From Pontibacter deserti (lineage in GTDB: Bacteria > Bacteroidota > Bacteroidia > Cytophagales > Hymenobacteraceae), in the NCBI RefSeq assembly GCF_023630255.1, contig NZ_JALPRS010000002.1:558001-622000 (forward strand): a stretch of DNA of 64,000 bases. The letters run 5' to 3'. A program made the translations under genes and the position numbers. Shown in pieces: positions 57,502 to 64,000 of this stretch; the stretch's first letter is position 1, and each line of letters starts with the position of its first letter. The notes under the pieces were generated by a model. The model saw nothing but the letters and a program-made list of their open reading frames with translations, searched no databases and was not told the origin of the DNA.

Positions 57502-58569
57502 ATGATTACGATCGCTATAGGTTTATCTATCCTTCTGCTTTTAGTAGTTCTATTCCTTCTTTTCAGGATTGGAACACTGGCATCTATTTTCAGAGGTTCA
57601 TCTCAGAGGGCAGCAGGAACAACTAAAACAAGTAATAAAGTGAATAGTACGCTGATGCTGCTATTCCTGATTATAGGCGGTATAGCTTTTGCCTGGTCTT
57701 TTTCTGCATCATGGGATGAAATGAACCAGCCTTTGGCTTCCGTGCACGGTGAATGGACAGACAGCTTGTTCTGGACAACAATGATCATCATTGGAATCGT
57801 GTTTGTTATCACCCAAATCTTATTATTCTGGTATTCTTATAAGTATCAGCATAAAGATGAGAAGCGTGCTTATTATTATCCTCACAATAACAAACTAGAG
57901 GTAGTATGGACTATGATACCTGCAGTAGTTATGGCCGTTTTGGTTTTTGCAGGCTGGAAAACATGGTCTACTATCACAAGTGCTGCTCCTGCTGATGCTG
58001 TTGTGGTTGAAGTTATGGGTAAGCAGTTCAACTGGATGGTAAGATATCCTGGTGCTGATGGTAAGTTAGGTATTACTAAGACTTCGTTGATAGACGCTAC
58101 TAATGAATTTGGTATAGATTTCTCTGACCCTAATTCTAAAGACGATATAGTAAACCCGCTGGAACTTCATATTCCTAAAGGGAAGCCAGTATTATTTAAA
58201 ATCCGCTCAAGAGATGTAATCCACAGTGTGTTCCTGCCTCATTTCCGTCAGAAGATGGATGCGGTACCAGGAATGCCTACAAAGTTCTGGTTTGTGCCTA
58301 CTAAAACGACATATGAAATGCAAAGCGAAACAGGCAATCCGGAATTTAAGTATGAGTTGGCTTGTACTGAGATTTGCGGACGTGGTCACTTTGCAATGCG
58401 TTATGTAGTAGTTGTAGACGAGCCGGAAGATTATGAAGCATGGTTAGCCGAGCAGAAGTCATTTGCATCACAAAATCCGGATGTAATAGCTAAATTCCAG
58501 CCGACTGCAGCAAAACAGCCTGCAACACAGATGGAAGCTGCAGCAGAGGTAGAGAAAACAGAATTATAG
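57502..58569 (+). CDS. coxB: Cytochrome c oxidase subunit II
   Basis: A 355-residue subunit carrying the CuA centre that accepts electrons from cytochrome c. The CuA ligands are His241 (DVIHSVFLPHF), Cys288, Glu290, Cys292, His296 and Met299 (CTEICGRGHFAM). The hydrophobic segments number four (1-24, 49-69, 89-112, 134-152) where typical subunit II has two; the additional N-terminal pair is common in some Bacteroidota-like versions but should be noted. No heme c domain is attached, so it is not a caa3-type subunit. Confidence 0.96.
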   Translation: MITIAIGLSILLLLVVLFLLFRIGTLASIFRGSSQRAAGTTKTSNKVNSTLMLLFLIIGGIAFAWSFSASWDEMNQPLASVHGEWTDSLFWTTMIIIGIVFVITQILLFWYSYKYQHKDEKRAYYYPHNNKLEVVWTMIPAVVMAVLVFAGWKTWSTITSAAPADAVVVEVMGKQFNWMVRYPGADGKLGITKTSLIDATNEFGIDFSDPNSKDDIVNPLELHIPKGKPVLFKIRSRDVIHSVFLPHFRQKMDAVPGMPTKFWFVPTKTTYEMQSETGNPEFKYELACTEICGRGHFAMRYVVVVDEPEDYEAWLAEQKSFASQNPDVIAKFQPTAAKQPATQMEAAAEVEKTEL

Positions 58570-58588
58570 CATTTTAAATACTAAGAGA

Positions 58589-60421
58589 ATGTCTAGTACA
58601 GATATCGCTATCAACCAATCTGATTTACATCATGGTCATCACGATGAGCATGATCATCATCACGATCAGAACTTTTTTGAAAAATACATTTTTAGCCAGG
58701 ACCATAAAGTAATTGCCAAGCAGTTCCTTTTCACTGGTATAGCATGGGCATTTATCGGAGGTTTCCTTTCGGTTCTGTTCCGTTTGCAGCTAGGCTGGCC
58801 AGAAGCTACTTTCACATTCCTGGAGCCTATACTTGGAGGCTGGGTACAGAATGGTAAACTAGATCCGGAGTTTTATCTGGCTCTTGTTACCATGCACGGT
58901 ACTATAATGGTATTCTTTGTGCTTACTGCCGGTTTGAGTGGTACATTCAGTAACTTCCTGATTCCGCTTCAGATCGGTGCCCGTGATATGGCATCTGGTT
59001 TTATGAACATGCTTTCTTACTGGATCTTCTTCCTTTCAAGCGTAGTAATGTTCACATCTCTGTTTATAGAAACAGGTCCTGCAGGTGGTGGTTGGACAGT
59101 TTATCCTCCACTGAGTGCATTACCACAGGCTATATCAGGTTCTGGCTTAGGTATGACATTATGGTTAGTAAGTATGGCATTGTTTATTGTGTCTACTTTA
59201 TTAGGTGGTATTAACTATATCACAACCATTATCAACCTGAGAACTAGAGGAATGTCGATGACAAAGCTCCCACTTACAATATGGGCGTTTTTCCTGACTG
59301 CTATACTTGGTTTATTATCATTCCCTGTATTATTCTCAGCAGCATTACTTTTGATCTTTGACCGTAGCTTTGGTACCAGCTTCTACTTATCTGATATCTA
59401 TATAGCCGGACAAGCTTTATCGAACACAGGTGGTAGCCCAATCTTATTCCAGCACTTATTCTGGTTCTTAGGTCACCCAGAGGTATATATTGTAATTCTT
59501 CCTGCATTTGGTATCGTTTCAGAAGTTATTGCTACCAACTCACGAAAGCCTATCTTCGGTTACCGTGCCATGATCGGTTCCATGTTAGGTATTTCTGTAC
59601 TATCGTTTGTAGTATGGGCGCACCACATGTTCGTAACTGGTATGAACCCATTCTTAGGTTCAGTATTCATGTTCCTGACATTGATCATTGCTGTACCTTC
59701 GGCTGTGAAGGTATTTAACTGGTTAGCTACATTATGGAGAGGTAACATCCGTTTCACAGCAGCTATGTTGTTTGCTGTAGGATTTGTGTCGCTATTCATT
59801 TCAGGTGGTCTGACAGGTATCATCCTTGGTAACTCTGCACTTGATATTCAATTACACGATACATACTTTGTAGTTGCTCACTTCCACCTTGTAATGGGTG
59901 CTGCTGCGTTCTTCGGTATGTTTACAGGTGTTTACCACTGGTTCCCTAAGATGTTCGGACGCATGATGGATGAGAAGCTAGGATTTGTGCACTTTTGGTT
60001 GACTTTTATTGCCGTATACCTGGTATTTATGCCTATGCACTATATCGGTATAGCAGGTTTCCCAAGAAGATACTATAACTGGACAGGCTTTGAAGCATTC
60101 AACATGTTTACTGACCTGAATACCTTTATCAGCCTTGCAGCTATCCTAGGATTCGGTGCTCAGTTTATATTCCTGTTCAACTTTATCTTCAGCATCTTTA
60201 AAGGACGCAGAGCAACAGAAAACCCTTGGCACTCAAATACATTAGAGTGGACTACACCGGTGCTTCCAGGACATGGTAACTGGCCAGGAGAGATTCCAAC
60301 TGTTTACAGATGGCCATACGATTATAGCAAACCAGGTGCTGCTGAAGACTTTATTCCGCAGAACGTGCCTTTCTCTCAGACGCAGACATCTAATCTGCCA
60401 CAGGAGCGAGTACTAGAGTAA
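58589..60421 (+). CDS. coxA: Cytochrome c oxidase subunit I (A-type)
   Basis: The 610-residue catalytic subunit of an aa3-type oxidase, reducing oxygen and pumping protons. Heme and copper ligands are visible: His103 in TMHGTIM (low-spin heme), His296 in FLGHPEVYI (CuB), His345-His346 in WAHHMF (CuB), His431 and His433 in VAHFHLVMG. Glu298 and Tyr300 in HPEVY indicate an A1-type enzyme. The D-pathway Asp133 (GARDMASG) and K-pathway Lys374 (VPSAVKVFNW) are present. The N-terminus is very histidine-rich (DLHHGHHDEHDHHHD, residues 12-26). Confidence 0.97.
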   Translation: MSSTDIAINQSDLHHGHHDEHDHHHDQNFFEKYIFSQDHKVIAKQFLFTGIAWAFIGGFLSVLFRLQLGWPEATFTFLEPILGGWVQNGKLDPEFYLALVTMHGTIMVFFVLTAGLSGTFSNFLIPLQIGARDMASGFMNMLSYWIFFLSSVVMFTSLFIETGPAGGGWTVYPPLSALPQAISGSGLGMTLWLVSMALFIVSTLLGGINYITTIINLRTRGMSMTKLPLTIWAFFLTAILGLLSFPVLFSAALLLIFDRSFGTSFYLSDIYIAGQALSNTGGSPILFQHLFWFLGHPEVYIVILPAFGIVSEVIATNSRKPIFGYRAMIGSMLGISVLSFVVWAHHMFVTGMNPFLGSVFMFLTLIIAVPSAVKVFNWLATLWRGNIRFTAAMLFAVGFVSLFISGGLTGIILGNSALDIQLHDTYFVVAHFHLVMGAAAFFGMFTGVYHWFPKMFGRMMDEKLGFVHFWLTFIAVYLVFMPMHYIGIAGFPRRYYNWTGFEAFNMFTDLNTFISLAAILGFGAQFIFLFNFIFSIFKGRRATENPWHSNTLEWTTPVLPGHGNWPGEIPTVYRWPYDYSKPGAAEDFIPQNVPFSQTQTSNLPQERVLE

Positions 60422-60429
60422 TTTCATTC

Positions 60430-61503
60430 ATGGTTAACATATCTTCTAAGACAAAGAAGTTTAGAAGAATAGGAATTCTTACAGTTATTGCTGTATACTT
60501 TCTAATCTTAGTTGGAGGAATCGTAAGAAGTACTGGTTCAGGAATGGGGTGTCCAGACTGGCCAAAGTGCTTCGGCAGTTGGGTTCCTCCAACTAATGTT
60601 AACCAATTACCAGAAGATTACCTGGAAATATATAAGCAGAAGCGAATCGAGAAGAACCAGAAGCTGGCTGGATATTTAGACAAAGCAGGTTTTGAGGAGA
60701 TTGCATCTTATATCTTTTCACACCCAAGCCAATACATCGAAACAGGTTTCAATCCAACCAAAACTTGGATAGAATATGTGAACAGGCTGGTAGGAGTTGC
60801 CATAGGCATTCTGATTTTCCTTACACTACTATATTCAGTTCCCTTTCTTAAATCTGATCCTACTGTTTTCTACTTATCATTAATCAGTTTTATACTTGTA
60901 GGTATAGAAGGGTGGCTGGGCTCTATTGTTGTTTCCACAAACCTATTGCCTGTAACTATAACAATACACATGGCTTTGGCCCTTGTGATAGTAGGTTTGT
61001 TGCAATATGCAGTAGTAAGAGTAAAGGAAAGGGAGAGTGAAAAAAGCTTACTTTATAATAGTGTATTGAATCTGTTTATCTGGATAGTACTGCTGACAAC
61101 ATTTGGACAGATACTGCTGGGAACACAGATAAGGGAGGAAATCGATCAAATTGCCTATACTTTAGGGGAGGCTCAACGAGATAAATGGATTGAAAACCTA
61201 GGAATAGATTTTTATATCCACCGATCTTTCTCGATAGTTATAGTTTTATTGCATGCATATCTGGCTTATAAGCTTTATAAGTTAAAAGATAAGCAAATTA
61301 CATTTTGGACAAATGCAATGCTGGTGATTGTTTCAGCAGAAATAGTATTTGGTATCATAATAAGTTACTTTGCAATACCACCTGTTTTGCAACCTCTACA
61401 CTTAACATTTGCAGCTTTGCTTTTTGGGGTGCAGTTCATGATTTTGATTGTTTATTATTACGCCTCTAAAAAGGCAATTAAAAAGCCAGTAGCTATAGTT
61501 TAG
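60430..61503 (+). CDS. ctaA: Heme A synthase (COX15/CtaA family)
   Basis: A 357-residue membrane enzyme that oxidises the C8 methyl of heme O to make heme A for the oxidase. Family features are VGGIVRSTGSGMGCPDWPKC with the cysteine pair Cys41/Cys47, and later VGIEGWLGSIVVSTNL, TITIHMALAL (His180), IHRSFSIVIVLLHAY and LQPLHLTFAALLFG. The first half has IEYVNRLVGV with Asn118 where many CtaA proteins have the ExxHR histidine. It lies 8 bases after coxA; its stop codon is followed within two bases by ctaB. Confidence 0.94.
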   Translation: MVNISSKTKKFRRIGILTVIAVYFLILVGGIVRSTGSGMGCPDWPKCFGSWVPPTNVNQLPEDYLEIYKQKRIEKNQKLAGYLDKAGFEEIASYIFSHPSQYIETGFNPTKTWIEYVNRLVGVAIGILIFLTLLYSVPFLKSDPTVFYLSLISFILVGIEGWLGSIVVSTNLLPVTITIHMALALVIVGLLQYAVVRVKERESEKSLLYNSVLNLFIWIVLLTTFGQILLGTQIREEIDQIAYTLGEAQRDKWIENLGIDFYIHRSFSIVIVLLHAYLAYKLYKLKDKQITFWTNAMLVIVSAEIVFGIIISYFAIPPVLQPLHLTFAALLFGVQFMILIVYYYASKKAIKKPVAIV

Positions 61504-61505
61504 TG

Positions 61506-62408
61506 ATGTTGATAGAAGAGAAGAAAGCGCTACTGCCAGATATAAATATGGGACTTAAAGCCTCAGCATATTTCAAACTACTGAAGTTCAGGCTAAGCTT
61601 TACAGTTGCCTTTTCCAGTGCTATAGGATTTATACTTGGCAGGCCGGTAGCATCTTACTGGGAAATAGCATTGGTGATGATTGGTGGATTACTGGTAACG
61701 GGATCTGCGAATATCATTAACCAGATCATAGAGAAGGATTACGATAAGCTAATGAAGCGAACAGCTAAGCGTCCTTTACCAACAGGTACGGTAAGTATAG
61801 CTGAAGCTATTGCAGTATGTGTCATAACAGGGTTGGCTGGGTTGTGTATTCTAGGATATACCTTCAATCTGTTAACAGCAGCTTTTTCGTTGCTTTCGCT
61901 TATACTTTATGGGTTTGTATATACCCCTTTAAAACGTATTAGCCCGATATGTGTATTTGTGGGGGCTATACCTGGTGCAATGCCGCCTTTGATAGGTTGG
62001 GTAGCTGCAACAGGTGTACTTGGTGTTGAAGCGTGGATACTTTTCGGTATTCAGTTTATCTGGCAGTTTCCACATTTCTGGGCAATTGCATGGGTGCTGG
62101 ATGATGATTACAAAAAAGCAGGATTTAAAATGCTGCCTATGGCTGGTGGTAAAAACCTGAAAACTGCTTTCCAGATAATGATCTATACTTTGGTACTGAT
62201 CCCGTTAAGCTTATTGCCACTACAGTTTGGTATGACAGGTACAACGTCAGCACTAATTGCTGTAGTTTGTGGGGTACTGTTTCTGGCACAAACATTTTAC
62301 CTTATGCGCACCTGCTCTAAAAAGGCTGCCATGAATATCATGTTTGGTTCATTTTTATATTTACCGATCGTTCAGATCGCATTTGTTTTAGATAAAGTAA
62401 ACCTATAG
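61506..62408 (+). CDS. ctaB: Protoheme IX farnesyltransferase (heme O synthase)
   Basis: A 300-residue UbiA-family prenyltransferase with about nine helices, converting heme B and farnesyl diphosphate to heme O. The aspartate-rich substrate site is seen in NQIIEKDYDKLMKRTAKRPL, and the second in WVLDDDYKKAGFKMLP. PLKRISPICVFVGAIPGAMP is also conserved. The ATG at 61506 is preferred over a GTG one codon earlier that overlaps the ctaA stop. It is positioned between heme A synthase and the subunit III genes. Confidence 0.96.
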   Translation: MLIEEKKALLPDINMGLKASAYFKLLKFRLSFTVAFSSAIGFILGRPVASYWEIALVMIGGLLVTGSANIINQIIEKDYDKLMKRTAKRPLPTGTVSIAEAIAVCVITGLAGLCILGYTFNLLTAAFSLLSLILYGFVYTPLKRISPICVFVGAIPGAMPPLIGWVAATGVLGVEAWILFGIQFIWQFPHFWAIAWVLDDDYKKAGFKMLPMAGGKNLKTAFQIMIYTLVLIPLSLLPLQFGMTGTTSALIAVVCGVLFLAQTFYLMRTCSKKAAMNIMFGSFLYLPIVQIAFVLDKVNL

Positions 62409-62410
62409 TT

Positions 62411-62989
62411 ATGGTTGCGAATATAGATAACGAAACTACAGGCGGAGTACATCCGCTGAAATTTACTCTCTGGCTGATCATTATCAGTATCCTGATGATG
62501 TTTGGCGCTTTTACGAGTGCATACATCGTGAGAAGAGAAGAAGGGAACTGGCTGGAGTTCGACCTGCCTAGCATGTTTGTGATCAACACTGTGATCATCT
62601 TGTTAAGCAGCGTTACCATGCAATGGGCATACTTTGCAGCCAAGAAGAATAACCTGAACCTGGTAAAGATTATGGTATTACTTACTATGGGATTAGGTGC
62701 AGCTTTCCTTTACGGTCAGCTTAACGCATGGGGCGACCTGGTACAGAATAACATATACTTTGGTGGTGCAGACAGCAACCCGGCAGGCTCATTTCTGTAT
62801 GTACTTACTGGTGTCCACGGTTTTCACCTTATTACCGGACTTATATTTTTATTAATGGTACTGATAGCCAGTCTTCAATATAAAGTGCATTCAAAAAATA
62901 TGCTGCGTATACAGTTATGTACTACATACTGGCATTTTTTAGGAGGACTTTGGCTATATTTGTACTTCTTTTTACAGGTAAATCACTAA
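62411..62989 (+). CDS. Cytochrome c oxidase subunit III family protein (first copy)
   Basis: A 192-residue membrane protein with five hydrophobic segments. It has PLKFTLWLIIISILMMFGAF, SSVTMQWAYFAAKKNN, LTGVHGFHLITGLIFL and the C-terminal CTTYWHFLGGLWLYLYFF, all matching the subunit III family. It is shorter than the neighbouring subunit III (248 residues) and lacks the loop region around the latter's ETHxxF-type section. It starts 2 bases after ctaB. Confidence 0.9.
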   Translation: MVANIDNETTGGVHPLKFTLWLIIISILMMFGAFTSAYIVRREEGNWLEFDLPSMFVINTVIILLSSVTMQWAYFAAKKNNLNLVKIMVLLTMGLGAAFLYGQLNAWGDLVQNNIYFGGADSNPAGSFLYVLTGVHGFHLITGLIFLLMVLIASLQYKVHSKNMLRIQLCTTYWHFLGGLWLYLYFFLQVNH

Positions 62990-63009
62990 ACACGTTTTAT
63001 ACATAAACT

Positions 63010-63756
63010 ATGTCTACTTCAACTACGCTGGAAGCACCTAACACAGGTACATGGGACGGTGGTAATGAACCAATGAAAGCGAGCTATGGAAAACTCATGA
63101 TGTGGTTTTTCCTGCTTTCTGATGCGTTCACATTTGGAGCTTTCCTAATTGTTTACGGATTATCTCGCCATAAGCATTTGCCTTATACAGGCGAACCGGA
63201 AGCGTTCACTTTCTCTACAGAATGGTGGCCGATACCAGAAAAGGTATTTAATGCTTTCCCTGGATTACATGGTGTTGATCTTCCGCTTGCATTCGTGGCA
63301 TTGATGACCATGATCCTGATCTTAAGTTCTGTTACCATGGTACTTGCCGTAGAAGCAGGACACAGAATGGATAAAAATGATGTGCAGAAGTGGTTGCTTT
63401 GGACTATCCTTTTTGGTGCGACTTTCCTTGGTTGCCAGGCGTGGGAGTGGACTCACTTTATAACAGGTGATGATACTGGTATGCTGTTAGCAGATGGTAC
63501 TCGCGTATTTGGTGCTAACTTAACATTAAACCAGTACGGCCCGCCATTGTTTGCTGACCTGTTCTTCTTTATAACAGGTTTCCACGGTACGCACGTATTA
63601 TCAGGTGTAGTATTATTGATCATGATCTTCATTAATACTGTAAATGGTGTTTACCATAAGCGCGGACACTACGAAATGGTTGAAAAAGTTGGTCTTTACT
63701 GGCACTTTGTAGACCTTGTGTGGGTATTCGTGTTCACATTCTTCTACCTGATCTAA
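63010..63756 (+). CDS. coxC: Cytochrome c oxidase subunit III (second copy)
   Basis: A 248-residue subunit III with about six membrane segments. Landmarks are MMWFFLLSDAFTFGAFLIVY, SSVTMVLAVEAGHRMDK, FLGCQAWEWTHFI, FFITGFHGTHVLSGVVLL and VGLYWHFVDLVWVFVFTFFY. It matches the form normally paired with CoxA in Bacteroidota. It follows the shorter subunit III-like gene by 20 bases. Two adjacent subunit III-type genes are usual in act-cox operons of this phylum. Confidence 0.94.
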   Translation: MSTSTTLEAPNTGTWDGGNEPMKASYGKLMMWFFLLSDAFTFGAFLIVYGLSRHKHLPYTGEPEAFTFSTEWWPIPEKVFNAFPGLHGVDLPLAFVALMTMILILSSVTMVLAVEAGHRMDKNDVQKWLLWTILFGATFLGCQAWEWTHFITGDDTGMLLADGTRVFGANLTLNQYGPPLFADLFFFITGFHGTHVLSGVVLLIMIFINTVNGVYHKRGHYEMVEKVGLYWHFVDLVWVFVFTFFYLI

Positions 63757-63829
63757 TAGAACAAAGTATAAACTACGACCTGAAGTAGTATTTGAAAGGA
63801 AGAAAACTCAGGTATAAATGTTATAAAAA

Positions 63830-64000
63830 ATGGCAACGCATCACGATCACGATTATAATACAACCGGAGAAATTCCGAAGCCGCAGACCAAAGCTATCTG
63901 GAGAACTTTTATCATTCTGGTAGGTTTAACTGCAGTAGAATTCCTTTTTGCGTTCACTATGGATGCAGGAACACTACGAAATGCAATCTTCATTATACTT
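63830..64000 (+). CDS. Cytochrome c oxidase subunit IV family protein (partial)
   Basis: Only the first 57 residues are in the window. They read MATHHDHDYNTTGEIPKPQT, then a first transmembrane helix beginning at about residue 25 (IWRTFIILVGLTAVEFLFAF) and the start of a second. Position after subunit III and the motif TxVEFxxAF fit the prokaryotic subunit IV family (about 100-120 residues). The N-terminus is histidine-rich like that of CoxA. Confidence 0.85.
   Translation, partial: MATHHDHDYNTTGEIPKPQTKAIWRTFIILVGLTAVEFLFAFTMDAGTLRNAIFIIL

Overview
The window looks like chromosomal DNA of a Bacteroidota bacterium, most likely Cytophagales/Hymenobacteraceae (Pontibacter-like). Supporting signs are type IX secretion (T9SS) sorting domains of both A and B types, a PorP/SprF gene fused by a TAATG overlap to a giant adhesin gene, GSCFA and PorP families, an alternative complex III (act) operon running into aa3-type oxidase genes, and TTG/TAnnTTTG promoters typical of the phylum. 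The genus is an inference from these families and from base-word usage; no rRNA gene is present to settle it.

Layout. 1-1442: two tandem beta-barrel outer membrane proteins, the first cut by the window edge. 1550-3481: dnaK. 3927-10487: a polytopic membrane protein, a secreted subtilisin with SLH-like repeats and a T9SS tail, a secreted dienelactone hydrolase and a NYN-LOTUS protein, all on the minus strand. 10662-13946 (plus): a DUF1028 protein, an AT-rich orphan gene beside a cluster of REP-like inverted repeats, and a secreted M28 peptidase. 14122-16389 (minus): queA, a DUF2721 membrane protein and an unknown helical protein. 16512-26872 (minus): PorP/SprF-like protein and a 3115-residue adhesin built from 33 Ig-like units. 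27339-41226: two paralogous M14 carboxypeptidases on opposite strands around a 2340-residue Ig-like T9SS protein and a DUF2459 protein. 41364-41537: a 57-residue membrane protein. 41735-47501 (minus): priA, a DUF255 thioredoxin-fold protein and a GSCFA protein. 47631-48704 (minus): rpsF-rpsR-rplI. 49123-64000 (plus): a long respiratory operon, actABCDEF-coxB-coxA-ctaA-ctaB-two subunit III genes-subunit IV, continuing past the window.

How the genes work together. The respiratory operon encodes a menaquinol:cytochrome c oxidoreductase (ACIII), an aa3-type cytochrome c oxidase and the two heme A synthesis enzymes, which suggests co-production of a supercomplex. The surface genes (adhesin, PorP/SprF, Ig-like protein, subtilisin) depend on a T9SS encoded elsewhere. 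Most other genes are single-gene or two-gene units ended by clear hairpin terminators.

I did not find a clearly new defence or mobile system. The observations most worth follow-up are a strongly over-represented AGTATA/TATACT word, the regular two-cysteine, two-type repeat architecture of the giant adhesin, perfect Shine-Dalgarno sequences in front of rpsR and rplI in a phylum that rarely uses them, the REP-like cluster at 11721-11916, SLH-like repeats in a T9SS-exported protease, and histidine-rich tails on four respiratory operon proteins.
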